Part shown: positions 30,801-42,414 of the stretch, piece after piece | How positions within the stretch are numbered: the stretch's first letter is position 1 | Layout: every line of letters starts with the position of its first letter | DNA from: an uncultured Mycoplasma sp. | Lineage (GTDB): Bacteria; Bacillota_I; Bacilli_A; Mycoplasmatales; Metamycoplasmataceae | Assembly (NCBI GenBank): GCA_947039955.1 | Contig: CAMRAC010000002.1 | Span: forward strand, 62,001-126,000 | Direction of reading: 5' to 3' | DNA: 64,000 bases | Made by a program: the position numbers and the translations under genes | The notes under the pieces: model-generated | Told to the model about the DNA's origin: nothing | The model's input: the letters and a program-made list of their open reading frames with translations, nothing else | The model's database searches: none

Positions 30801-31248
30801 GAGCGCTTTTTCAGATGACAAATGAAAAATAATTCAAAGAATGCCGTCTAAATTACAAGACTTACCTTGAGAGCTTAAAAATGGTATTCTTGTCTTTAAT
30901 AAATTTATTGTAGACCCCACTTCTATTAAGCAAAATATCGAAAGAATGAATGGTTTAAAGATAGATAAAATTAAATTCAGTAAAGATATTTATATTATTG
31001 CTGATAACTTTATGGCAGGCTTCAAAAATGCTAATAATTCTGTAGAAATTGATTTATCTAATATTTTGATTATTAACAAAAATGCCTTTTCAGGTGTTGT
31101 ATTAGAAGTTTCTATAGGGAGTTATTCTGGTGTTATATATAATGATATTTCTTCAGGAATAGTATATAATGATATTTATTCAAGAATAATATATAATAAT
31201 ATTGATTGATATTCATTCCGGAATATCGATAAATTTAAAGAAAAATAG
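27838..31248 (+). CDS. large lipoprotein with BspA-like leucine-rich repeats (1136 aa)
   Basis: Fragments 27838, 28369, 29269 and 30946 in one frame split by TGA; lipobox VVVLSSC; repeats such as [39 protein letters not shown]. Confidence 0.88.
31129..31209 (+). repeat. three imperfect 27-nt tandem repeats (9 aa: GVIYNDISS / GIVYNDIYS / RIIYNNIDW)
   Basis: Read directly from the sequence at the 3' end of the lipoprotein gene. Confidence 0.8.
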
Positions 31249-31259
31249 TAAAAAAGTAT

Positions 31260-31265
31260 TATAAT
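31260..31265 (+). promoter_or_regulatory. -10 element before ORF 31298
   Basis: TATAAT 32 nt upstream of ATG. Confidence 0.4.
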
Positions 31266-31297
31266 TTAAAAATTAATTATTAAGTTAAAGAGGTTTA

Positions 31298-32704
31298 ATG
31301 TATATATCAACAAAAGCAAAATGAATGATTATTGGTCTTGGTTCAACACTAGCTTGTGCGGGTGCCGCTGCTGCGGGCTGAGCTGTAATCAGTCATTATA
31401 AAGAAAATACTAAAACTCCTTCAGAGCATTTGAAGGAAGCGTTAGAACTTAAAATAACACCTGATGTAAGTTCAAAGATGAGCAATTACTCTTCTGAATG
31501 AATGTCATTATATTCAACTAACGATGATTTTGATTTCAAAAAAATAATAGGATATGAACCAAGTTTAGAATATAAAATTACTTCAAAAACATCTTTAGCA
31601 ACAGGTTTAGAAGTTGGAGTGAAGGTAACTAACTCAAATGCTGAATTTGTAGAATATACAACAAAGTTAACAAACATTTTTGCCACACCTGAAATGTCTG
31701 CAAAAACAGTTATTGAAGAAACAATTATTGATTTTCCTAGATATACTTTAGATATTGCCGCTAACCCTGATAGTGTTACTCCTGGAGAAACAATTACTCC
31801 AAGTTCAATACTTATAAATTCAAATGACTTTACATTAGATAAAGACGGTGCTTATAGATTTGTGCCAAATGGTGCTAAGATAAAATCAACACTAACAATA
31901 GACATTAACTCTACTAAGGAGTTAGTACAACTTTTTATTGATAAATTTAAAGAATTGGGAACAACTTTAACTGATTCAGAATTAAATAAAGAAATCGAAA
32001 CAAGTATTTCTTTAGGTAAAACAATTATATTGTTTGAAGTTAGTGATGGATTTTCACCAAGAACAAGCGGTACAATCTCAATTCAAGATTTTTCACAATT
32101 AGATTCTTCTAACTTTGTTGAAAATGCTGCAGAATTAAATGTGATATTGGGAGATAAAATTGGTACTCCACCAACAGCACAAGAAGTTATAAAATCTATT
32201 GCTGAAAACAATCCTAACCAATACTTGGTTTTTGATGGAATGCCTTCTTTGCCAAAGTTTGATTATAAAATTGATTCAGTAAAACTTGATCCGAAAAACA
32301 TAGCCCAAGACGAGCTTATTGTTACCATTATTATTTCTCAAGATAAATCTATTAACACTAAAGTGTATACATCTAAATTAACTGGGTTGCTATCTATTCA
32401 ACAAAAACAATTGAATGATATAACAACAAATGATCCGTTTTCTAAATGAGCAATTACACCAACTGTTACTTTTGCATTCCAAAACAAGACTATCAAAGAA
32501 ATAATAAATTCTAAGGACTTTAGTGCATTTAGGTTCAAAAATACAGTGTATCCAGACTTTGAATATAGCATAATTTGAGCTGAAGAAATAGAGCAATCTG
32601 GGAAATCGGCAATTAATGTTAATATACAAATAACTAGCAAAGAAAATAATAAAGCCACATTTAATTACTCAAAAGTAATTACAAAAGGTTTCAAACCCTC
32701 ATAA
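31298..32704 (+). CDS. surface/membrane-anchored protein with mycoplasma lipoprotein-type repeat domains
   Basis: N-terminal hydrophobic helix WMIIGLGSTLACAGAAAAGWAVI; long extracytoplasmic region; extended across TGAs. Confidence 0.7.
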
Positions 32705-32788
32705 AATTAAAGATAATTTTTAAAAAAAAACAACATAAATGCATTGAATACAAATGCTTAAAAATAAATATAATTAACATTTAAGTGT

Positions 32789-32794
32789 TATAAT
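32789..32794 (+). promoter_or_regulatory. extended -10 promoter (TGTTATAAT) before ORF 32821
   Basis: 27 nt upstream of ATG, followed by AGGAGA Shine-Dalgarno. Confidence 0.55.
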
Positions 32795-32820
32795 TATAAA
32801 AAATTATTATAGGAGAAATT

Positions 32821-34296
32821 ATGGCGTACGAAGCAACACAATCTTTAGACCTTGAAAGAAACAAGGGTTATATCACTCAAAACAAGGATATACTAACAAA
32901 AAAAATAAGGTGAGACAATTACTTGAAGGCTGCTTCTTATTTTATGTACTCACTATTCATTTCTTTACTATCTCTTTCTTTCTTATTTTCAGGGGCGCAA
33001 GCACCAGAGTTGAGTTTTCAATATTTAGATTTTATAAACATTTTTATAGGTTTATTTCTGGCTTTATTTTCAATGAGTGTAATATCTTGAATTTATAAAG
33101 GTTCGTTGAAGAAACTATTTGTTGTCAATTACTACATTATTCAATTGGCTAACTCATTCTTTTTATCAATGATATTAGTAGTAATGTCAATACCTATATT
33201 CGCTTACCCAGCATCAGGAACAATTGATGTAATTAATCAAGTATCACAAACACGTTCATTAATTTTTGGTCTTGGTGTAATTCTATGATTTTTAACTATG
33301 GGATTAACACTTCTTATTACAACATATAAATTAAAAGGTACTTTCCCAACTTCATGATTAAAAGTTAGACTAGCTTTAGGAACAATGTTCATTTTCCCAA
33401 TTTTAGCAATGCTTACTTGAATAGGATCAATAATGCCTCAAATGAAAATGATTCTTTTGATAGTTCAATTAGTAGTGTTTGTACTAGGTTCTCTATATAC
33501 AGCATTTTCATTAACTTTTGTTAAATCTTTCAAAGAATTAATTCTTTCAAACAAAACAGAACAAGAAATTGAAAAAATCGATTTCTTTAGAAACATTTCT
33601 TTCTTAATGATTTTAATGCCCGCAATGTCTTTGGTAATTCTAGGAATTACAAAAGCTTTACCAATTCTATCTGTATGATCAGGAGATGTTATTGAAATTC
33701 TTTCAATAGTTTCTATGTCAATTGATGCAGTTATATTAATTGCATATCTATTTATAATAGTTTGATTTAAAAAAATGGGTAAAAAAGGACAAACAAATAT
33801 GTTGTTCTCAAGTATTGATAATTCAATATTAATGGATTTCATCTCATGATTCTTATTGGTTAAAACAGTTATTATTATTGGATTAGCAAAAGGTGTTGAT
33901 ATCTCAGCTTACATGGCTCTATCAACTTGTTTCATGGCAATATTCCTAGTTAATATTTCGACAATCATTATCGGTGTTAACTTCCCAAATATTAAAAACA
34001 CAACATCAACAATAGTTAACATTGTTGCTTACTTGGCTATATTAGGAATGGTGTTATTCCAATCAACATTCCCTAAAGAGTCAGCAACAAATATCTTTGA
34101 TGGAGTTGAAATGATTATTCTAACTTTATTACCAGCAGTTATTGCATCTTCATTAAACTTAGGGATTAAAGTATTAAGTTATTCAAAAATATCTTACGAA
34201 GAAAAAAAAGTAGCTCAAATCGCAGTTAATGTTGTTAAAAACACTGAAGAATCAGAAATTGAACAAATTGCAAATGCAGAAGAGATTGGGGCGTAA
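32821..34296 (+). CDS. F1-like ATPase-associated polytopic membrane protein (X0 candidate)
   Basis: AGGAGA + ATG; many TM segments over 491 aa; adjacent to cluster; fragments in one frame split by TGA. Confidence 0.7.
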
Positions 34297-34298
34297 TT

Positions 34299-37200
34299 AT
34301 GAATAAAACATCAAAAAATAAAAAAGTATATTCAGCTTTAAAAACACTTGGAGTTGCAGCTGTATCTACTACTGCAATTATGTTGACAACAGGATTTGCT
34401 GAATCAACAATAAATAATATATCAAATAACCAAGTTATCAGAAATGATACTTCTAATAATAGAAGTTTAAATGAAGTTTCACCTGATAGTTTGACAAATT
34501 CAGAATTCTATTTTTCAAATTTCTCGTTTATTAACCCAGATACAGGTGATGCTGGTTCAACAGCTAAATTAGTTACTGCTAAAGCTCAATGAACATCAAT
34601 TCAAACAAATTTAGAAACAAATTATCCGCAATTTTCAAGCATTAGTTCTTACAAATATATAATTAATAAGATTGCTGAATTAAACACATGATCAGAAAAC
34701 TTAATTGTTAGAGAATCTTTACGTGCATCAGGTAATATTGATATTTGAGAAACAATTAAAGTGACTCTAGATTGAAAAGAGTTTGCAGCTGTTTCAGGAA
34801 CACAACAAGAACTAGAAGATAATCTTAGTTTATTGTCAGGTTATATTAGTGGTTCAAGTGAAACACATAGAATAAGAAACTTAAGCAACAAACCATCTCA
34901 AGTTGTTGATCTTGTTACAGGTCTATCAACTCCAATTACAACTGTGAGTGATTATAAAACTGAAGTATTGATAGCTGAAATTGATTTAGCTTCAACTTCT
35001 GAGAATATTAAACTTGATTTTGATTTTACTAATTCATCATTGACAGGTATGACAGCTAGAGGGAGTTTGATTATTAGAAATGCTAATCAACAAATTACAC
35101 CTACAGAATTTCCTTTATCTACTAGTCAATCAAATTTAGAAATATTCGGAAGATGAACAAACCTTGGAATGAATTCGATAACAGATCCAGGAAATAACTT
35201 TAAACAAGTTATGGACAATTTTGTTTTATCTAAAGATGGTGGAAAACTTTACATCTCAGTTAGATTAAAAGATGGCGATCAAATAAGTAACCTTAAAATT
35301 TCACATGCTTCAAAATTCGGAATTATTAAATCAGCAATAGATACTACACCTATTTATCCAACAACAGATACAATTTCAAACATTAAATTCTTCTCAACAG
35401 ACTTAGATGCTTCAAATGCTTCTTCATCTGATGTTCCTGGAACTTCTAATACAAGAATTAACAAAAAATATGAATATTACTTAGGTGATGACACAGAGTT
35501 GAACTTCAACCTATTCTATAAAAATAATGTTGATAAAGTTTATAAGAGTCTTTTTGGATTTGAAGGCGACAAAGTATCAGCTACTAAAAAACAATTATTA
35601 GCTTTAAGTATTCTTGGTGGAAATATCGGAAGTCTTGAAACTACTAAAATTGAATTTTCAGACGAAATAATGGCTGAAATTGGTGTTAATGATAGTGGTT
35701 TAGATCAATTATCTGTTTCAGTTAAAACTGAAACATCAGCTACTAAAAATATTTATAAACAAGGTATTTACTTTAATGAATTAATGGCTTTTGCAATTTC
35801 TGGAGAACCAATTCCTTCGAGAACAGGGATGATTATATCTTTAAGCAGTGTTTTAACTGAAAAAATATTCTTTGAAGATCCTGGTTTTGTTTCTGATGCT
35901 GCAATTCAACCTACAGTATCAACAGCAGGTGCTTCTAAGTGAGTTAACTCTGAAAGTGAAGTAATTTCTTACTTAGCTAAAGTTTATGAATCATGATCAA
36001 AAAATGATATTCCTGGTTCTACTAAATTAGGACAAAAATTCTACAATAAAATATCTTATTCTCAAAGTGGTAAAACTTATGAAAACATAACTTGAAAAAA
36101 CCAATCTAATGATTATACAGGGCAAGAAATTTACAAGAATATAGTGGATGAATATGATGTTTATCAAGAAATCATTACTCAATTAATGCCTGGTGAATCA
36201 TGAAATAATAGAAATATTTTTGAAATTGGTGTTGGTGGAACTGCTACTGATATTGTTAAAGATAGATTATTATCAATTAGCAATAAAGCTCAAAGACAAT
36301 TAATTTTAGATAACGTTAAATTAATTATTGATAGCACAAGTGCTGATAAAGATTTATTGATTGAAAAACAACTTGCAGAACTAGTTAGAATTAAGTTTTC
36401 AGAAATGAAAGATACACTAACAAACCCTATTAATGAATTTTACTACAAAGAAATCAAGAAATATTTAGATTCAGAAGTGGAAAATAAAGCAAAAATTTCT
36501 GATGTTAGTTCATTCTTGAAATTTGATAAAGAAACAGGTTTATTTAATTGAGTATCTTCGGATTCAAAAGTTTTAGAATTCCCAGAAACATTAACAGGAT
36601 CTCAAAAAATGAAATCATTATTTGACTTACTATACTTTGGTATGAATGAATTTGGATTAGAAACATCATTCTTTGGTAATTCTATTTTTAGTGCTGTATC
36701 TACAAATGGTGGAGCGCAGTCAATCTTAGATTTATTCTTAGGTTTCTCTTCTAATCAAGATGTATTATCAACTTTTGATTCATTAACATCACAAACAAAG
36801 ATTAACTCAATTAATATTTATGATAGATTATTGTCGATTTTCGGATTTGGAATTAATAACATTACAGAATTATCTTTAAAAACTGGTGATGCTATTGAAT
36901 TAAAATGAGGAGATGTTAATTTTGAACAAGCCATTAATTCTATTATTGAAAAATTTGAGTCTTCTTCTAAAGAAAAAGTTATTATTTTAGAAAAAACTTA
37001 TAATTACAATATGCTTAGTTCATTGATAACTTCTTCAAATATTTATAATTCTTTAACATTTAGAAAAGAAAATACTCCAGAAGGTGTTGAATCTGTTGAA
37101 GATGATCAAAAGAAAATTATTAATATATTAGATGCAGGAATTACTTCTTATAAAAATATATTTGTATGATCACGTATCCAAAAAGTTGGTAATGATATAG

Positions 37201-37538
37201 AATTATATACTTCAAATTTTTCTGAAGATGTAGCTCAATCTAAAATTTTATCAGATGACATTAAAACTAGTTTAGATATTCTAGATAGACTAGTTGAGGA
37301 AGAAGAAGCTCTGTTCCAAATTAATCCATTTTTAAATGTTCAAATAGTTTGACCTATATTAGTTGGTTTAATTGCCGTGGGAATGATTGTTGTATCATCA
37401 ATCTCATTAGCTGGAACACAAAAACGTTTAAAATTATCAAGTAAACCAGTTGTTAAAACAATGCTAATCATTTCAATATTGATAAGTATCGCAGCTTTAG
37501 GTGTAATTGGTGGTTTAGTAATCCCTGGATTATTATAA
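34299..37538 (+). CDS. F1-like ATPase-associated large protein with N-terminal signal and C-terminal TM helices (1079 aa, X0 candidate)
   Basis: Fragments 34299, 34833, 35169, 36357 and 36609 in one frame; hydrophobic VWPILVGLIAVGMIVVSSISLAG and VKTMLIISILISIAALGVIGGLVIPGLL at C-terminus. Confidence 0.7.
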
Positions 37539-37563
37539 AAAATAATTGCTTTTATTATTAAAA

Positions 37564-37588
37564 AAAACAAAATATTTGTTTTTTTTTG
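37564..37588 (+). terminator. intrinsic terminator after the ATPase-associated genes
   Basis: AAACAAA-ata-TTTGTTT followed by T run. Confidence 0.65.
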
Positions 37589-37600
37589 TAAAATTTAAAT

Positions 37601-38026
37601 ATGAAAATAGCAATTTATCCTGGTTCCTTTAATCCATTCCATAAAGGTCATGAATCTATAGTTGAAAAAGCTTTAGATATTTTTGATTTGGTATATATTG
37701 TGGTTACTAAAAATCCAGATAAAGAGCCAGAAAACAATTTCGCTAAAAACAGCAAGCACATTCAAAGTATCTTTGAAGGGGATGAAAAGGTAATTGTTTT
37801 AATTAATGAAGTAAAGTTTACCGGTGATTTAGCTAAAGAGTTAAAGGCAAACTTTTTGATAAGAAGTGCAAGAACCAAAATAGACTTTGATTATGAATTA
37901 AATCTTGCCAATGCTAATAATTTCATTAATAAGAGCTTAGAAACCATTATCCTTTTTCCTTCATATGACCATAAAGATGTTTCATCAACACTTATTAGAC
38001 ACAAAAAGTTAATGAAAACAAATTAA
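37601..38026 (+). CDS. coaD: pantetheine-phosphate adenylyltransferase
   Basis: MKIAIYPGSFNPFHKGHESIVEKALDIFD nucleotidyltransferase motif. Confidence 0.92.
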   Translation: MKIAIYPGSFNPFHKGHESIVEKALDIFDLVYIVVTKNPDKEPENNFAKNSKHIQSIFEGDEKVIVLINEVKFTGDLAKELKANFLIRSARTKIDFDYELNLANANNFINKSLETIILFPSYDHKDVSSTLIRHKKLMKTN

Positions 38027-38044
38027 TAAAGTATTATTAAGTAT

Positions 38045-38617
38045 ATGTGAAATTTTATTAAATCATCTTCCTCTGAAGAAAATTGATTAGACCACAACTT
38101 TAATGAAGTTTGTTTTATTGGTCGTAGTAATGTTGGAAAGTCTTCTTTGATCAATGCCCTTTCTAATAATAACAAATTAGCTAAAACTTCAAAGACTCCA
38201 GGACGTACTCAACTTATTAATTACTTTGATACCGAAAAAGGTGTTATGGTTGTTGATCTGCCAGGTTATGGATTTGCTAAAATGTCTAAAACACAAAAAG
38301 ATAAAATGCACATTATGCTTGATGAGTATTTTAGTAACTCAACAAAATTAACACACATCTTCATGTTATTCGATACAAGACACGGAATGTTAGAGGAAGA
38401 CTTATTATTCTTTAACTATCTATCTGAAAAAGAACATAAAATAATTCTAGTAGGAACAAAGATTGATCGTACTACACAATCTGAAAGACATAAAATGCAA
38501 CAACATCCTATTATTTCTTCATTTGATAAGAATGATATTTTCTTTACCTCTTCACAAAAGCACAAAAACATTGATAAGTTGAGAGAATTTGTTTATTCAT
38601 TAAAAATTCAAGAATAG
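38045..38617 (+). CDS. engB: ribosome biogenesis GTP-binding protein YihA/EngB
   Basis: EVCFIGRSNVGKSSLINALSNNNKLAKTSKTPGRTQLINYF; start ATG 38045 followed by UGA-Trp. Confidence 0.93.
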
Positions 38618-38645
38618 ATTTTGATATTTTATTCAAGAATAGATT
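38606..38645 (+). repeat. 15-bp direct repeat ATTCAAGAATAGATT (38606-38620 and 38631-38645)
   Basis: Exact duplication spanning the engB stop codon. Confidence 0.9.
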
Positions 38646-38650
38646 ATAAT
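38621..38650 (+). promoter_or_regulatory. sigma-70 type promoter for rpsF-ssb-rpsR
   Basis: TTGATA-N18-TATAAT. Confidence 0.65.
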
Positions 38651-38668
38651 AAATATTGAGTAATTAAA

Positions 38669-38715
38669 CTCCTTGACTAATATATTTAGTCCAGATTATA
38701 GACCATAAGGAGGTC
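38669..38715 (+). promoter_or_regulatory. possible structured rpsF leader
   Basis: GACTAA-TATAT-TTAGTC hairpin; GACC-ATAAGGA-GGTC enclosing the SD; CTCCTT complementary to AAGGAG. Confidence 0.45.
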
Positions 38716-38718
38716 AAC

Positions 38719-39150
38719 ATGTCAAAATACGAAATCATGTTGATTTTAGACCCTAGTTCAAATTCTCAAGTTGCACAAGAAATATGTGATTCTACTTTCA
38801 AATCAAAAGATTTAAAATTAGAAAAATTAGAGAACACAGAATTAGCGTATAAAATCAATAAATCAAAAAATGCTATTTACATTTTAATTAATGTTTCAGC
38901 TACCGGTGAAGAAGTTATTGAGTTCACAAGAAAATGTAATATAACAAAAGTTATTTGAAGACAAATGGTTATCAATTTAGATTCTGAAAAAGGTTTAAAT
39001 AGAAAAGCTAACCCTAAAAAGATCAAAAAACCTTTTGTTAAAAAACCATATGTTAAAAGAGAAGAAAATGAAAACTCTGAAACATCAAATGATTCAACAA
39101 CTAAAAAACCATATGTAAGAAAACCAAGACCATTTTCGGAAGAAGAATAA
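38719..39150 (+). CDS. rpsF: 30S ribosomal protein S6
   Basis: MSKYEIMLILDPSS start; fragments joined across UGA-Trp; followed by ssb and rpsR. Confidence 0.93.
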
Positions 39151-39151
39151 A

Positions 39152-39607
39152 GTGAATAAAGTTTTATTAGTAGGTAGAATTTCTTCTACTCCTGCAATGT
39201 TTGAATCTAAAAATTTAAATAAATATGCAAGAGCAACCTTAGCGGTTAATAGAGAATTTTCAAAAGATACAACAGATTTTATATCTTTAACAATATTTGG
39301 AAAAACTGCAGAATATTTTGGTAAATATGTGAATAAGGGAGACTTACTATCAATTGATGGTTCTATTCAAACTTCAAGTTACAAAAATGATAAAGGGGAC
39401 ACAGTTAATTCATTTTCTGTTGTACCAATTTCAGTTAGGCACTTAGAGCCGAGAAGTATTGTTCTAGCCAGAACATCTGCCAAGTCTACTGATGACTATA
39501 GCACTGCAGTTTTTGAAACAGCACCAAAAAATCCAAAACCACAAGAAGCAACATTTGCTCATGATGAAAATGAGCAAGATGATGTTCCTTGAGAATTAGA
39601 TTTATAA
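39152..39607 (+). CDS. ssb: single-stranded DNA-binding protein
   Basis: MNKVLLVGRISSTPAMFESKNLNKYARATLAVNR; acidic DDVPWELDL tail after UGA. Confidence 0.93.
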
Positions 39608-39634
39608 AACAATTAAAATATAAAGGAGTAAATT

Positions 39635-39889
39635 ATGAGCAGTTTTAATAAAAAACCAACAAAGAAAATTTTTAAAAAGAAACCTTGTTTTTTCTGTTTA
39701 GAAAGAATAGAGTATATTGACTTTAAAGATGTAGCACTAGTTGGAAGATTCATTAACTCACACGGTAAAATTTTACCATCTAGAGTTACTGGAACTTGCG
39801 CAAGACACCAAAGATTATTATCTACAAGTATCAAAAGAGCAAGAATTATGGCTTTAATACCTTTCATTTCTGAAAGAGTTAGAAAATAA
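39635..39889 (+). CDS. rpsR: 30S ribosomal protein S18
   Basis: [53 protein letters not shown]. Confidence 0.96.
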   Translation: MSSFNKKPTKKIFKKKPCFFCLERIEYIDFKDVALVGRFINSHGKILPSRVTGTCARHQRLLSTSIKRARIMALIPFISERVRK

Positions 39890-39908
39890 TAATTTCTTAA
39901 TTAAGGAC

Positions 39909-39931
39909 AAAACAACTAAATGTTGTTTTTC
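39909..39931 (+). terminator. intrinsic terminator after rpsR
   Basis: AAAACAAC-taaat-GTTGTTTT. Confidence 0.75.
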
Positions 39932-39986
39932 TTTGCCTTTTTATGCTCCAAATTAGCAATAAAATTGCTATAATATATATTAAATT

Positions 39987-41966
39987 ATGAAAAAAAATAT
40001 TAAAGTAATATGAATTACAGCATTAGTTATCTTCACTGTATTGCTACTGGCAACAATTATCTTGATTGCCGCCCTAAATGTAGACATGTCGGTTAAATTA
40101 CCTTTGGTAATTTTACTTTCTCTTCTCTCTCCTACAATCTTATTTTTCATAGTGTGAAATTATAAATGAAATAAGCAAAGAAGTTTTAATGTTAAGAAAT
40201 CAATTAATTTCTATTTTGAGAATATTGTTTCTAATTCAGGAATGGGAATTGTTGTATTATCATCAACAGGAAAAATAATTTGAATATCAGATTTTATTTC
40301 TGCAAGATTTAATAAAAAAATAATAAACAAACCAATTATTGATTTGATCCCTTCATTGAACATTTCGACAATTATGGATGAATATGAAACTATTATTTCC
40401 AAAAATAATTTATTTTATCAAGTTAAATATTTTCCAAAACAATTTATGGTTACGTTCAAGGATATTACCGAGGAACAAACAGCTATTAAATACCACGAAT
40501 TAGAAAAAACAGTTATTGGAGAATTGGATATTGATAACTTCCAACAATTCCAATCAATTCTTTCTGAAGAAGATATTTTCATTGTTCAATCAATGGTAAT
40601 TAACTTATTGGATTCTATTTCTAGAAAATATAACTTGACTTTCCGTCAGTATGTTAATGGTAAATTTATCTTGATTACGAATAAATCAAATTTAGACAAA
40701 ATGATTACTACAAATTTCTATGAATTCGAATCATTAAAAACTAGTGAAGCTTTAAAGAGTGTTCAAGTTTCGGTTTCAATTGGTTTTGGTATTGGTTCAA
40801 ACAAATTTGATAAATTAAATGAAATGGCTAAGTTCGGTATTAGACAATCTCAATCACGTGGAGGAGACCAAGTAACAATTATCTCTGAAAAAGAAAAACC
40901 AAAATACTATGGTTCAAAATCTGAAATTGCCGTTAATGAAAGTAGAACAAGAATTAAACACATCTCTCAAAACTTAAAAGAGAGAATGTTAGACCAATCA
41001 ATTGACAAAGTGATTATTTACGGACATAAATTTGCTGACCTTGACGCCATTGGTGCTTCTATGGCTATATATGAAATTGCTAAATACTTTGACAAGGAAG
41101 CTTATATTCAAAATCAAACATTTGATGACACAGCCAAGAAAACAATTGGTAGATATATTCCGAATGAATCTAAAATTTTTATATCTCCATCTAAAGCTAA
41201 TTCTATTACTGACAAAAGAACTTTGGTTATTGTATTAGATTGTGCTGATTCATCAAGAGTTGAAAACTCAAAAGTATTCATGAAACCATTGCCAAATAAT
41301 ATTTTCATTTTTGACCATCATAGAGTTTCTAAGTTGGATGAAGTATTGGTGGATTTAAATGTATTTGTTGAATCAACAGCTTCTTCAACATGTGAAATCA
41401 TTACAGAACTAATTGCATTCAATGATTTAAAATCAGTATTAACTCAAAATACTATTCAAATGTTATTAGATGGATTGTACATGGATTCAAATCAATTCCA
41501 AAAATCAACTAGTTCTAAAACCTTCTTTGCAGCTTCACTTCTTGGTGAATGAGGTGCTAAATCAGAAAAATCAATTGCTATACTAAAAATTTCTAATGAT
41601 ATTCACGAATTAATTGTTAAAATATTAGGTAATCTACGTGAAATAAAACCAGGTTATTGATTAACTTCTTTCAATGAAGTTGTACCTAGTGATGTAGTTT
41701 CAATGGCAGCGGATGAAATTTTAAGAATTGATGGAAGAAGAGCGGCATTCGTTATTGCCAAACAAGAAAAACAACACAATTCAGATAATGATGTCTTCAA
41801 ATTATCAGCACGTGGAATTAAAACTAATGTGCAAATAATTGCCGAAGAAGTAGGTGGAGGTGGTCACTTCTCTGCCGCTGCAGCTGTTTCCGATTCTAAG
41901 ACAAAGGAAACAATTGAAGTTTTCACTGACAATGTAATTCAAGCTATTATTAGTAATAGAAACTAA
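39987..41966 (+). CDS. gdpP: GdpP-type cyclic-di-AMP phosphodiesterase (DHH/DHHA1)
   Basis: Two N-terminal TMs, degenerate GGDEF region, VIIYGHKFADLDAIGAS DHH motif, FDHHRVS, GGGGHFSAAA. Confidence 0.9.
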
Positions 41967-41976
41967 AGGAGAAAAA

Positions 41977-42414
41977 ATGAAAGTTATTATAATTAAAAAT
42001 TGTAAAGATGGAAAAGTTAATGATGTTATTGAAGTTTCTGCAGGATACGGGACAAACTTTTTAATCAAGAATGGATTCGCAGAACCAATTAATAGATCAT
42101 CTAATTCACAATTAGAAAAAAGACTAGACGATAAAAACAAAATTTTACAAGAAAAAATAGCAGAAGCTATTCTAGTCAAAGAAGCTTTGGAAAGAATCCA
42201 TTTGGAATTCGATTTAAAAGTGACTAACATGGTTATTCATGGTTCTATCACAACTAAGAAAGTTAATTTAAAGTTGAAAGAATTAGGATTTAATTTAAAC
42301 AAACACGCAGTGCCTCATATTCAAATAGAATCACTGGGTGTATCGGTTGTACCTGTTAAGGTTTTTGATAAAATTGAAGCAAGCCTTAAGATAATGGTGA
42401 ACAAAAGTGAGTAA
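41977..42414 (+). CDS. rplI: 50S ribosomal protein L9
   Basis: MKVIIIKNCKDGKVNDVIEVSAGYGTNFLIKNGFA; AAAGGAG upstream. Confidence 0.95.
   Translation: MKVIIIKNCKDGKVNDVIEVSAGYGTNFLIKNGFAEPINRSSNSQLEKRLDDKNKILQEKIAEAILVKEALERIHLEFDLKVTNMVIHGSITTKKVNLKLKELGFNLNKHAVPHIQIESLGVSVVPVKVFDKIEASLKIMVNKSE

Noticed and set aside
31129-31209. Possible CRISPR-like repeat array
   Set aside because: Units are contiguous, in frame, imperfect and without spacers; coding minisatellite.
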